Source of the DNA: Prolixibacteraceae bacterium
GTDB lineage: Bacteria > Bacteroidota > Bacteroidia > Bacteroidales > Prolixibacteraceae
DNA: 36,861 nucleotides
Direction: 5' to 3'
NCBI GenBank assembly: GCA_016931385.1
Contig: JAFGEV010000109.1
Location: 1-36,861 of the forward strand
The notes beneath the pieces are model-generated. The model was not told the DNA's origin, searched no databases, and saw nothing but the letters and a program-made list of their open reading frames with translations. This document shows positions 26,043 through 34,850 of the stretch, piece by piece (the stretch's first letter is position 1; each line of letters begins with the position of its first letter). The position numbers were made by a program, and so were the translations under genes.

Positions 26043-26201
26043 TCAATAGTAATAATTTTCCCAAAGGGCGCTAAAATAGCGAAATGATGTTTGATTTGAA
26101 AACGGATTGTTGAATTTGAATAAGATGAATATTCGGGTTGAATTCGAATAAAAGTAAATGAAACTTAAAATCAATAAATAATTTTGCCCGAGTTGTAAAA
26201 A

Positions 26202-29108
26202 CTACGATTTGTTCTTTTGGGGTATCGAAAAATAAAACGTGCTGCCTTTCCCAACTTCCGATTTAACCCAAACCTTTCCACCGAGCGCTTCAACGTATGC
26301 CTTAACAATGGCCAGCCCCAGACCCGAGCCTTCCTGTGTGCGGGTGTAACTTGTGTTGGCCTGGGTAAAGCGTTCAAACATCGAAGCTATCCTGTTCTTT
26401 GGAATTCCAATTCCTGAGTCTTTCACGTAAAAAACAGCCGATCGGTTTTCAGAATATATTCCAAATTCAATTTCACCTTCTTTGGTATACTTTATTGCAT
26501 TACTCAACAGATTGGTTATTATTCCATCAAGTTTGTTTTTGTCGGTGTGGATTTGAGCTTTTTCATAAGCCGGTTCTATATTTAGTTTCAATAAAAGGCC
26601 TTTTTTCGCGGCTCGCTGTTTAAAGAAATCGTAATGGTATTTCATTACTTTTGAAACATCAGCATAGCTGTAGTTTAGGTCGATTTGTTTCGATTCTATT
26701 TTGGATATTTCAACAATTCCGTTTATGGTTTCAAGCAATCGCTGGCCACTCTGGTCCATTATGTCGAGGTAAATTTCTTTTTGCTCATCACTGAGATCAG
26801 GTTCCTGGAGCAGTTCAAGAAAACCAAGAATTCCGTTCATGGGTGTACGTATTTCGTGGCTTATGTTTGCCAGGAAGGCTGATTTTAACCGGTCGCTTTC
26901 CTCGGCTTTTTCTTTGGCACGCATCAGGTCGTTTATCATCTGCATCCGTTGGGTAATGTCGCGTCCAAATCCAACCAACCCGGTAATTATACCCTTTTCA
27001 TCGAATAATGGGATTTTTGATATGGTGCGCCAATGTTTTTGACCATCGTTGTCAATATATGAATTTTCTTTGTTTAACATGGGTTTTCCCGAGTTGATTA
27101 CCTGCATGTCTTCGTTGTAACCATTTTCGCCGATAGCTGTCCCATAAATTTCAATATCGGTTTTTCCGAGGATTTCTTTTTCCGAGCTGCAATTCATCAT
27201 TTTAAGGTCAGCAGCGTTGGCAGCCAGTTTTCGCCCATCTTTGTCTTTTATGTAAATGGCATCGGGCAGGTTATCGATGAGCGTACGGAGCCTGATGCGT
27301 TCTTCGCTTATTCGATGTTCGGCCTTTTTTCGGTTGGTTATGTCGCGGGCAATGCTTAAAATTGCTTTCTCCCCATGGTAATTAATCAGGCTGGAATATA
27401 CTTCTACAGGAAAGGTCTCACCGCTTTTTTTCCGGTGAGTTGTTTCAAAAATCTGGATTTGATCAACAGGCATTGTTTTAGCTAAACCCTGTATCATTTC
27501 TTTTTTCAGAGATGTGTCTATTCCATATAACCCAATTTCAATAAGTTCTTCTTTTGAATAGCCAAGCATTTCTGTAGCTGTACGGTTTGTGTCGATTAGT
27601 GTTCCGTTGAAATCGATTATCCATACGGTTTCGTTCATGCCGTCGATCAGCTCCTTGTAGCTTTTTTCGCTTTCGATCAGCGCTTTCTCTTTTTCGCGTT
27701 GTTCTCTTTGGTCGCTGAATACGATTACAGCGCCCAGTATATTCCCTTTTTGATCTTTTACTGGTGTTGCGCTGAAAATGACCGGGATTTCGGAACCATT
27801 TTTCGACACAAGGGTTTTTTGCTGAGAGATTACGGCATACTCACTGCCTTTGAGAATTTTCTTTACAATTTCTTTCTCTTTTTCCAGGGATTGTTCATCA
27901 ATAATGCAAAAAACATTTTCGAGCAATTCCCCTTTTGCTTCCTGCTCAATCCAGCCTGTAAGAATTTCTGCGATGGGGTTTATTTGCGAAATATTTCCTT
28001 CGCGTGTAGTGGTAATAACCCCATCGCCCATGCTGTAAAAAGTGGCCTTAAATTCTTCCCTTGCCTGATAAAGTAATTCCTTTTCAATAAACAGTTCTCT
28101 GTAAATGTTTCGTTGTTTGTAATGGTAAAACAATAAAGCGAAGGAAATGAAAAGCAATACTGCCAGGAACAGCAGGATTAAAAGAAATATTAATGTTGTG
28201 TTTAACTCAGAAAAGGCCTCTTTCTTATCGATTTTCGAAATGATATTCCAGGGGGTGCCCTGAACTTCTGAGATAGAAGCAAGCACGCTTTCGCCACGGT
28301 AATCGGTACATTCAATAATCCCCTCATGTTTTGTAAACAGAATCGGGGCAATTGACCCCGGGTTTAAAATGTGGCTAAAATAATGGAGCAGTGGTACAGC
28401 CGAAAATTTTAACGGGCTTAGATATTGTATGCTGTCACCGCGCTGTCTGATGATGTAAGTTTCCCCGGTATGGTTCGGGGCGGGCCATTCCATAATCAGT
28501 GGGTAGAGAAAATCGTCAGGGTTTATAAGAAAAAACATTGTTGCTGCCACCTGGCCGTTTTCAAAAATGGGCGCAATAATGGTGAGGCGAATATTTTTAT
28601 GAGTGTTGCAATAATAAAAATCCCTGAAAATAATTTTACCCGAATTAAACACTTTCTCTGAAAAACGCACGCTAGCTGTATCGACAAGGTTAAATTGGGG
28701 TTGAACACTAAAAGTAACCTGCCCGTTTTTATTTAGCATGAAAATGTTTTCGTAGCGGTTGCCCGTCATGATGTGTAACAACGATTTCCTCAAAAGGGAG
28801 TCTTCGTCGTGTTTGCCATGTATATTATTCAGGGCATATTGGATGTAAGGCTGGTTGTCAGTAAAAAAAGAAGCTTCAGAAAGTCTTTCATTTTTCCACT
28901 GAGTCAACTGGTTGGCTTTTAACAGTGCGATTGCATGTAATTCGTTGTATCTATCCTTTTGAGTAATTTTTTTCTCGTGCTCAAAATAGTAGTACCCGGT
29001 AAATGAAAGAATAATGCAAATAACGATAATCAATACAGCCAAAAGGTATTTAAAGCTGTTATGTTTATATTCGACTCCCTTCTCCCGTATTTTTGTTTTT
29101 TCTTTCAT
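26202..29108 (-). CDS. Multi-PAS sensor histidine kinase
   Basis: Inner-membrane sensor kinase of 968 aa from the ATG at 29108; an in-frame GTG at 29135 would add nine residues. One transmembrane helix (about 20-42) and another (about 300-325) flank a periplasmic sensor domain of some 260 residues. Then come three PAS domains: about 350-465 (MGDGVITTTREGNISQINPIAE), 470-590 (NETVWIIDFNGTLIDTNRTA) and 605-725 (PDAIYIKDKDGRKLAANAAD). HisKA has the phosphoacceptor His751 in ISHEIRTPMN, and HATPase ends with GSGLGLAIVKAYVEALGG. There is no receiver domain, so an unlinked response regulator is needed. The linker ESDRLKSAFLAN is shared nearly word for word with the propeller kinase at 9611. Confidence 0.92.
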   Translation of the reverse strand: MKEKTKIREKGVEYKHNSFKYLLAVLIIVICIILSFTGYYYFEHEKKITQKDRYNELHAIALLKANQLTQWKNERLSEASFFTDNQPYIQYALNNIHGKHDEDSLLRKSLLHIMTGNRYENIFMLNKNGQVTFSVQPQFNLVDTASVRFSEKVFNSGKIIFRDFYYCNTHKNIRLTIIAPIFENGQVAATMFFLINPDDFLYPLIMEWPAPNHTGETYIIRQRGDSIQYLSPLKFSAVPLLHYFSHILNPGSIAPILFTKHEGIIECTDYRGESVLASISEVQGTPWNIISKIDKKEAFSELNTTLIFLLILLFLAVLLFISFALLFYHYKQRNIYRELFIEKELLYQAREEFKATFYSMGDGVITTTREGNISQINPIAEILTGWIEQEAKGELLENVFCIIDEQSLEKEKEIVKKILKGSEYAVISQQKTLVSKNGSEIPVIFSATPVKDQKGNILGAVIVFSDQREQREKEKALIESEKSYKELIDGMNETVWIIDFNGTLIDTNRTATEMLGYSKEELIEIGLYGIDTSLKKEMIQGLAKTMPVDQIQIFETTHRKKSGETFPVEVYSSLINYHGEKAILSIARDITNRKKAEHRISEERIRLRTLIDNLPDAIYIKDKDGRKLAANAADLKMMNCSSEKEILGKTDIEIYGTAIGENGYNEDMQVINSGKPMLNKENSYIDNDGQKHWRTISKIPLFDEKGIITGLVGFGRDITQRMQMINDLMRAKEKAEESDRLKSAFLANISHEIRTPMNGILGFLELLQEPDLSDEQKEIYLDIMDQSGQRLLETINGIVEISKIESKQIDLNYSYADVSKVMKYHYDFFKQRAAKKGLLLKLNIEPAYEKAQIHTDKNKLDGIITNLLSNAIKYTKEGEIEFGIYSENRSAVFYVKDSGIGIPKNRIASMFERFTQANTSYTRTQEGSGLGLAIVKAYVEALGGKVWVKSEVGKGSTFYFSIPQKNKS

Positions 29109-29215
29109 GAATATCCTGACCCTAAAAAACAACACTCAATTTAGGAAAAATATCAGTATCAATATCAAAAACATCTAATTGAATTTTGATGATCTAAAAT
29201 TAGTTTTTACAAGAT

Positions 29216-30583
29216 TTATAAAACAGATCGGATCAATTTAATCCTGGTTTGAATTTCTTTTTTTCTTAACAGGTCTTTGTACTCGTTGTGTGCATTTATT
29301 TTTTCAATGCCCAGGCTGGCATCTGTATTGTCGTGCCAGCGGCGGCAAAGGTAAAGAGGTTCATAAATCCGGCCAATTTTAAAAGTCCGGCTAATGGCCA
29401 GTGCAACAGCATAGTCTTCGCCATAACTGACATTCGGGAAACCTATCTCACGAATGATGGGTGTATAAAAGGCACGCGGTGCGCCCAGGCCGTTTATGCG
29501 CAAGGCATTGTTGGGCCCATTATTATTTGTCCATTCTCGGTGATCAATTAATCCGGGCGGGATGGGATTCAGGTCGAAATTCACCATTTGATAACTGCCA
29601 ATGATCATGGCACATTTTTCTTCATAAAACTTATCGACAATTTTCTGAAGGGTGTTTTGATCGGAGTATAGGTCGTCACTGTCGAGCTGTATCGCAAAAC
29701 GTCCGCAAGCCGGGTGCTTGATGCCTTCGTTCCAGCAACCGCCAATGCCAAGGTCGTTCCTTTCAGGAATATGGTGAATTACCCTGATATCATTACTCTG
29801 GTTAATTATTTCAGTAGTTCTGTCGGTTGAGTGATTATTCACAACGATGAGATTAAAGGGGAAAGTGGTTTTTTGTTTCAATACCGACAGGATGGCATCG
29901 GCAATGGTTTTATCACGGTTGAGAACAGGAACGATTACCGTGGCTTCGGTATTAAAATCACCTTCCGAAACATCAACCGTTTTAAATGGGGGGTACAATC
30001 TTGCGCCAATTTTTTCCAGGTGTAAGGTAGCTGCTTTCTCCATTTCAATTTGCCGTTCACGGTTTCGCGGATCAACGTAGTCGAATTGTTTTTCACCCGA
30101 AAGCCGAAAGTCTGTTTCGTCATGTATCCCAACCTGTTCAGGGTATTTCATAATTGTACCTTCACGCGAGAGGAAAAGCCTGAAATCGTACCAGCCTGCA
30201 AACTTATATGTTTCGGGGGCGTTCGCTAAATACTTCTTCAGGAGTGTATATTTAATAAGAACAAGGGGCCCGAAGTTGAAGTCATCGCGGATACAGCCTT
30301 CATGGTAATCAATGGTCGGAATCAATGTTTTTGATGTTGCATTAATCTCGAAGTAATCGGCATAACTTAATGAAGCGTTATTTCTTTTCATAAAATCAAC
30401 CCAATGAAAAACTTCTTCTTTTTTCATAGAAACATTTCCGGGTTTGAGTTTCAGCATGAAATAAGCTGAAGAAATTTTTTCAGCCATTTCTCTGAGGACA
30501 TGAGTTGATTCTGGCTGATTGCCGGTAATCCTGCCCGGGATAATCTCATCATTTGTTATCTGGTAATAATCGATGAATTTCAT
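29216..30583 (-). CDS. GT2 family glycosyltransferase with a long N-terminal extension
   Basis: A 455-aa protein whose residues 212-430 are a GT-A glycosyltransferase of family 2: TVIVPVLNRDKTIADAI at the start, the nucleotide-binding VVNNHSTDRT, and the metal-binding Asp301-Ser-Asp303 in IQLDSDDLY, followed by NGLGAPRAFY and GEDYAVAL, where the acidic pair is the probable base. Residues 1-210 are not a known domain to me; they are soluble with no membrane segment. Donor and acceptor are unknown. The gene starts inside the end of the GHL10 gene (ATGA overlap at 30580-30583), so the two are coupled in one operon. That pairing suggests cell-envelope or storage glycan work. Confidence 0.85.
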   Translation of the reverse strand: MKFIDYYQITNDEIIPGRITGNQPESTHVLREMAEKISSAYFMLKLKPGNVSMKKEEVFHWVDFMKRNNASLSYADYFEINATSKTLIPTIDYHEGCIRDDFNFGPLVLIKYTLLKKYLANAPETYKFAGWYDFRLFLSREGTIMKYPEQVGIHDETDFRLSGEKQFDYVDPRNRERQIEMEKAATLHLEKIGARLYPPFKTVDVSEGDFNTEATVIVPVLNRDKTIADAILSVLKQKTTFPFNLIVVNNHSTDRTTEIINQSNDIRVIHHIPERNDLGIGGCWNEGIKHPACGRFAIQLDSDDLYSDQNTLQKIVDKFYEEKCAMIIGSYQMVNFDLNPIPPGLIDHREWTNNNGPNNALRINGLGAPRAFYTPIIREIGFPNVSYGEDYAVALAISRTFKIGRIYEPLYLCRRWHDNTDASLGIEKINAHNEYKDLLRKKEIQTRIKLIRSVL

Positions 30584-32133
30584 TTGGGTATGTAAATTTT
30601 GAGGCCTCCCTGCGGGGTGCTTTCATTGTGATGTTTGTCGATGGCAGTGACCCACAAATGGATGGGTCCTTTAACCGGGAATTCATATTTCCATATATCA
30701 ATGAGCTGGTCACGAGAGAATCCAATCAGGTTCTCGTTGGTTTTGGTATTTACCAAATCTCTTGAGGTAGAATAATAAATCATGTAACCCAGCAGGTCTT
30801 TGTCGGGGTTAATTTTATACTTGTATTTTATAAAGAGCTTATTTATTTTAAAGAAACCCCGGGGCTTTACTTTGAATGGAACCTCCGGTGGTTGGATGTC
30901 AATCCAGGGCATGGCAGGCAGCATGGCTTTATGGGTATAAAGCCTGGAACGGATTTTTTGTTGTATTTCGAGAGGATTACCCATTAAATATCGCATCCTG
31001 AAAAAAGCGTTTCCTTTTACCTTTTTCATTTTGCGCGATATTAGAACCTGTTCCGGAAGTTCCTGCTCGTTTTTCCAGGCTGTTGAGCTTCCTTCGGATA
31101 GTTTGTAAAGTGCGTGCCCAACATATATATGTCTTCCAAAAGCCCGTTCATTCCACCAGTTGCACAGTGTAATATAATCGACTGCCGGGTGGCCGATTTC
31201 CCAGTATAGTTGCGGGATCAGGTAGTCAATCCAGCCCAGGCGCTGCCACTTCAGCACATCGGCGTAAAGGTTGTCGTAGTTTGTATTGCCGGCGCTGGTA
31301 ACTGATCCGCCCAATTCATCTTTTTCATCATAATTTTTCCACACCCCAAACGGACTGATCCCGAATTTTACATGAGGTTTTTTGATTTTTATGGTATTGC
31401 TAAGCATTTCAATAATCAAATCTACATTTTCCCTTCGCCAGTGTTTAATATCTTCCGGTTGATAATTTCTTCGGAATTTCTGAAATGAAATCGTGTCAGG
31501 GAAATCTGTTCCGGGAATGGGATAGGGATAGAAATAGTCGTCGAAATGAATGGCATCGATGTCATATTTGGATACCACCTCTTTAACCACATTGTTCAGG
31601 TAATCTCTAACCTCGGGCAAGCCAGGATCAAGGTAACGTTTATTGCCATAGGTAAGTACCCAGTCGGGGTGCCTGTTTGCTATGTTCTGTGGTGAAAACG
31701 GCATTATGGTGTCCATGCTTACCCTGAAAGGATTCATCCATGCATGCAATTCCATTGCCCGATTATGGCATTCTTCAATAATAAAACTCAGAGGATCCCA
31801 GTTTTCAGGCAGCGGATTTCCCTGAGTCCCTGTCAGCCATTTCGACCAGGGCTCAGTGTCGGAATGATAAAAAGCATCGGCTGCAGGGCGTACCTGGAAA
31901 ATGACTGCATTAAAATTCAACTCCTCCAGTAAATCGAGCATATTCAGCATTTCACTTTCCATTTGTTCTACCGAAATGCCTGGAGAAGAGGGCCAGTCGA
32001 GATTGTTAACCGTGGCAATCCATATTCCCCTGAATTCATGTTTCGTTGGTTCTTGTCCCATGGTCGGGAGGATTCCCGCACACAAAAACAGCGCAATAAA
32101 GCTGAATAATGTTATTTGCTGACTCTTTTTCAT
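30580..32133 (-). CDS. GHL10 family (DUF187) glycoside hydrolase-like protein, secreted
   Basis: Exported 517-aa protein with a signal peptide (about 1-27, cleavage near PTMGQ). The glycosyl hydrolase-like 10 domain (PF02638) follows from EFRGIWIATVNNLDWPS through NFNAVIFQVRPAADAFYHS, LHAWMNPFRV, YDIDAIHFDDYFYPYP and WIDYLIPQLYWEIGH, ending near residue 390. A C-terminal beta-sandwich (about 405-515) resembles a fibronectin-type fold. Relatives such as E. coli YngK/DigH cleave glycan strands of peptidoglycan that lack stem peptides, so a cell-wall role is plausible. It is first in a two-gene operon with the GT2 gene and divergent from the acetyltransferase gene. Confidence 0.88.
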   Translation of the reverse strand: MKKSQQITLFSFIALFLCAGILPTMGQEPTKHEFRGIWIATVNNLDWPSSPGISVEQMESEMLNMLDLLEELNFNAVIFQVRPAADAFYHSDTEPWSKWLTGTQGNPLPENWDPLSFIIEECHNRAMELHAWMNPFRVSMDTIMPFSPQNIANRHPDWVLTYGNKRYLDPGLPEVRDYLNNVVKEVVSKYDIDAIHFDDYFYPYPIPGTDFPDTISFQKFRRNYQPEDIKHWRRENVDLIIEMLSNTIKIKKPHVKFGISPFGVWKNYDEKDELGGSVTSAGNTNYDNLYADVLKWQRLGWIDYLIPQLYWEIGHPAVDYITLCNWWNERAFGRHIYVGHALYKLSEGSSTAWKNEQELPEQVLISRKMKKVKGNAFFRMRYLMGNPLEIQQKIRSRLYTHKAMLPAMPWIDIQPPEVPFKVKPRGFFKINKLFIKYKYKINPDKDLLGYMIYYSTSRDLVNTKTNENLIGFSRDQLIDIWKYEFPVKGPIHLWVTAIDKHHNESTPQGGLKIYIPK

Positions 32134-32220
32134 AAATTAAGGGTTTAAAATTAGGAAAAACTTGCGATTGGTTTTTTTCTTAGGGAAAACTTATACTTGC
32201 AATGTAAAAATTTATTGGTT

Positions 32221-32703
32221 ATGAGAGAAGATATCGAAATAATTGTTGGTGACATTCATAATGAATCACATGCTTCAGCCATGCTCGAACAACTCGATTT
32301 ATACATGCAGGATCCTATGGGTGATTTTGGAAAGCTCACTTCTGAATTTGCAGCTAAAATTATTTCCGGTTTGAGGAACCAACCCAACTATCTGTTTTTC
32401 CTTGCACGGGTGGGCAACAAATATGCCGGACTTGCCAACTGCTTTGTAAATTTTTCAACCTTTAAGGCAAAACCCTTTATCAATATTCACGATTTTGCAG
32501 TTGACCCTGCTTTTCGCAAAAAGGGGATTGGTCAGGCGCTTATGAATTTTATATTTGAATATGCCAGGGAAATGGAATATTGCAAAGTGAACCTCGAAGT
32601 GAGGTACGATAATGTTGGTGCACAAATGCTGTATCAGAAAACCGGCTTTAAAGAGTGTACACCGCCAATGTATTTCTGGGAAAAACATTGTAGCCAAATC
32701 TAA
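32221..32703 (+). CDS. GNAT family N-acetyltransferase
   Basis: A 160-aa single-domain acetyltransferase (PF00583). Motif A, which binds acetyl-CoA, is in INIHDFAVDPAFRKKGIGQALMNF, with the R-x-x-G-x-G/A signature as RKKGIGQA. The C-terminal strand has the common GNAT ending NVGAQMLYQKTGFKE. The substrate is unknown. I chose the ATG at 32221; the TTG at 32197 lies within the -7-like element TATACTTG (32193-32200), so a longer form is unlikely. It is monocistronic and convergent with the fnr-like gene. Confidence 0.9.
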   Translation: MREDIEIIVGDIHNESHASAMLEQLDLYMQDPMGDFGKLTSEFAAKIISGLRNQPNYLFFLARVGNKYAGLANCFVNFSTFKAKPFINIHDFAVDPAFRKKGIGQALMNFIFEYAREMEYCKVNLEVRYDNVGAQMLYQKTGFKECTPPMYFWEKHCSQI

Positions 32704-32757
32704 TCACTTCTGAAATTCTTTAGCTTAAAAAAGAACTCAGAATTTACTTTGTTCTGA

Positions 32758-33450
32758 CTATCCAAACTTTGAAATTTGTTCAAGCCGTTGCATGTCGATT
32801 ATCTCAATGACTTTCCCAAAAATTTTAATGATTTTTGATTTTCTGAATTCAGTTAAACTGCGGATAACATTTTCGGTTGTCATTCCTATGTATTCTGCGA
32901 TTTCCTTTCGTGATAAGGCAAGTTCAAATTCCGGGCTGTGGGCCAGTTCTTTTGAATAGTATAAAAGGATATAAGCAATTCTTCCCCGCAGATGGCGCTT
33001 GCGGATTTCCATCATTTCTTTGATGATTTTATCAGAAACCTGGCTCATTTTTCCCAATACCGACCTTGCAAACCTGCCATTGCTTTCAACAAGCTGATTA
33101 ATCTGGTTCATAGGGATGCTACAGGTAACTGACTGTTCCAAAGCCTGAACTGAGTAATTATATTTATTGCTTGAGAATATACTGAGCATTGAAACAAAAT
33201 TAAATGGCCGGGCAATGGTGAGGATTTGTTCTTTCCCATTTTCTTCTGAAATAAACAACTTGACCAAACCACTTTTCAGGTAAATAAATTCTTCAATAGG
33301 CATTTCCTGTTGAATAATAAAGTCGCCCGGAAAGTAATTTACTTCGGTACGTTGGGTGCAAAGGGAAAAAAGCTCATCACGCTCAACGCTGCTGAAAAAC
33401 AATTCTCTTAGCTCACAATTTTCGCAACTGCACAAGGTGTCGATTCCCAT
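32758..33450 (-). CDS. Crp/Fnr family transcriptional regulator, FNR-like
   Basis: A 230-aa regulator with an N-terminal cyclic-nucleotide-type beta-roll (about 25-120), a dimer helix (about 125-150) and a C-terminal helix-turn-helix (about 180-205, SRKEIAEYIGMTTENVIRSLTEF). The N terminus has Cys7, Cys9 and Cys12 (CSCENC), and Cys110 sits in VQALEQSVTCSIP, the exact context of Cys122 of E. coli FNR, an iron-sulfur ligand. Four cysteines could hold an oxygen-sensitive [4Fe-4S] cluster, though the spacing differs from FNR. The recognition helix keeps the Glu and Arg (TTENVIR) that read the TGA/TCA half-sites. It is divergent from the SQR operon, with matching palindromes between, so it very likely controls that operon and itself. 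Confidence 0.85.
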   Translation of the reverse strand: MGIDTLCSCENCELRELFFSSVERDELFSLCTQRTEVNYFPGDFIIQQEMPIEEFIYLKSGLVKLFISEENGKEQILTIARPFNFVSMLSIFSSNKYNYSVQALEQSVTCSIPMNQINQLVESNGRFARSVLGKMSQVSDKIIKEMMEIRKRHLRGRIAYILLYYSKELAHSPEFELALSRKEIAEYIGMTTENVIRSLTEFRKSKIIKIFGKVIEIIDMQRLEQISKFG

Positions 33451-33474
33451 AAACTGACTTTTGACATTTTATCA

Positions 33475-33490
33475 ACTGATATATATCAGT
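33475..33490. promoter_or_regulatory. FNR/CRP-type operator, perfect 16-bp palindrome
   Basis: ACTGATATATATCAGT is perfectly symmetric and contains CTGAT-N4-ATCAG, matching the FNR form yTGAT-N4-ATCAr. It lies between the divergent regulator and SQR genes, centred at 33482.5, which is 17 bp from the second box. Confidence 0.6.
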
Positions 33491-33492
33491 CA

Positions 33493-33506
33493 TTGATATT
33501 TATCAT
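33493..33506. promoter_or_regulatory. Second FNR-type operator overlapping the regulator's promoter
   Basis: TTGATATTTATCAT matches TTGAT-N4-ATCAA at all but the last base. It is immediately next to the minus-strand -7 element at 33507-33514, so a bound dimer would cover the regulator's own start of transcription and could repress it, while sitting upstream of the SQR promoter. Confidence 0.6.
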
Positions 33507-33514
33507 CAAACCTA
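33507..33514 (-). promoter_or_regulatory. -7 element for the fnr-like gene
   Basis: Read on the minus strand this is TAGGTTTG, a match to TAnnTTTG. It lies 57 nt upstream of the regulator's ATG. Confidence 0.4.
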
Positions 33515-33540
33515 CTAATTATTTACAGAACAAGTAACTG

Positions 33541-33548
33541 TAGATTTG
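33541..33548 (+). promoter_or_regulatory. -7 element of the SQR operon promoter
   Basis: TAGATTTG matches TAnnTTTG and is 26 nt upstream of the SQR ATG. No clear TTTG is found at the -33 position, as would fit a promoter that needs an activator bound upstream. Confidence 0.45.
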
Positions 33549-33574
33549 AAGAAAAGTTCAAGAAAAAATAAGAA

Positions 33575-34813
33575 ATGAGAAAGTTAGTAATACTTGGAGG
33601 AGGAACAGCTGGCACAATGATGGCCAATAAACTCCGCAAAGCATTAAGCCGTGATGAATGGGAAATTACTGTTGTAGATAAACATCGGACGCACTATTAT
33701 CAACCCGGTTTTTTATTTATACCTTTTGGTATATACAACCGGAGTGATGTGGAGAAGTCGAAAAGCGATTTTTTTCCATCGGGGGTTAAAGTCATTTACA
33801 GTGATATAGACAAAATTGAGGGAGAGGAAAACCGCGTGTTGCTTGACGGGGGACAGGTTTTGCATTACGATTTTCTGATTGTTGCAACAGGTACACAAAC
33901 CAGGCCAGAGGAAACTCCTGGGCTTACGGACAAGCTTTGGAAAAAAGAAATCTTCGATTTTTATACCATTGAGGGCGCTGTTGACTTACAGAAGTTTTTT
34001 AAAACCTGGGAAGGAGGAAAACTGGTGATGGCAATTTCCGAACTTCCATATAAGTGCCCCGTTGCCCCAATCGAATTTGTTTGTCTGGCCGATGAATTCT
34101 TTACGCGCAAGGGCATTCGCGATAAAGTTGAGATTTCGCTTGTAACACCTCTTCCCGGGGCATTTACCAAACCCATTGCAACAGCAATGCTTAGCGAGTT
34201 GCTTAAATCAAAAAATATCAATGTAATTCCTGATTTTTATATCGAACGCGTTGATAACGACAAGAAAGTGTTGGTTTCGTACGATCAGCGCGAGGTTGAG
34301 TTCGATGCACTAACCATTGTACCCGTTAATATGGGAGCCGATATGGTTGAACGGAGTGGCCTGGGCGATGACCTGAATTTTATTCCTACAAATAAATTCA
34401 CGCTTCAGTCGGAGAAATTTGAAAACATTTTTGTCCTTGGCGATGCATCAAACATACCAACATCGAAGGCAGGTTCGGTAGCCCATTTTGCTTCAGAAAT
34501 TTTATTCGAGAATCTGATGAACACCATTGAAGGCAGGCCGCTTACCGCTAAATTCGATGGACATGCAAACTGCTATATCGAAACAGGTTTCGGCAAAGGT
34601 GCGCTAATCGATTTTAATTATGAGACTGAACCTCTGCCGGGAACATTTCCTCTTCCGGGTATTGGACCGTTTGGCTTGTTGAAAAACACCAAAATGAATC
34701 ATTACGGGAAAATTATGTTCCGATGGATTTACTGGCACATCCTTCTGAAAGGTAAAGAACTGCCTGTTGAAGCAGATATGACGATGGCCGGGAAAAAACG
34801 TGTCAGCCTTTAA
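33575..34813 (+). CDS. sqr: Sulfide:quinone oxidoreductase
   Basis: FAD-dependent disulfide-reductase-fold enzyme (412 aa) that oxidises sulfide to sulfane sulfur or polysulfide and passes electrons to the quinone pool (EC 1.8.5.4); peripheral on the inner membrane. The N-terminal dinucleotide motif is LGGGTAGTMMANKL. A second family block is HYDFLIVATGTQTRPE, and the FAD-binding block FVLGDASNIPTSKAGSVAHF is at 287-305. Redox cysteines are Cys161 in PYKCPVAPIEF and Cys333 in HANCYIETGFGKG; a third, Cys170, is nearby. The amphipathic C-terminal helix around 374-392 (NHYGKIMFRWIYWHILLKGKEL) fits membrane attachment. It leads a four-gene operon with DUF1641, DsrC-like and DsrE-like genes. A flavocytochrome-type or other NDH-2-like role is less likely because of the two conserved cysteines. 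Confidence 0.92.
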   Translation: MRKLVILGGGTAGTMMANKLRKALSRDEWEITVVDKHRTHYYQPGFLFIPFGIYNRSDVEKSKSDFFPSGVKVIYSDIDKIEGEENRVLLDGGQVLHYDFLIVATGTQTRPEETPGLTDKLWKKEIFDFYTIEGAVDLQKFFKTWEGGKLVMAISELPYKCPVAPIEFVCLADEFFTRKGIRDKVEISLVTPLPGAFTKPIATAMLSELLKSKNINVIPDFYIERVDNDKKVLVSYDQREVEFDALTIVPVNMGADMVERSGLGDDLNFIPTNKFTLQSEKFENIFVLGDASNIPTSKAGSVAHFASEILFENLMNTIEGRPLTAKFDGHANCYIETGFGKGALIDFNYETEPLPGTFPLPGIGPFGLLKNTKMNHYGKIMFRWIYWHILLKGKELPVEADMTMAGKKRVSL

Positions 34814-34850
34814 TATGAGGTAAATACATTAAGCTTAAAAAATTTGAAAT

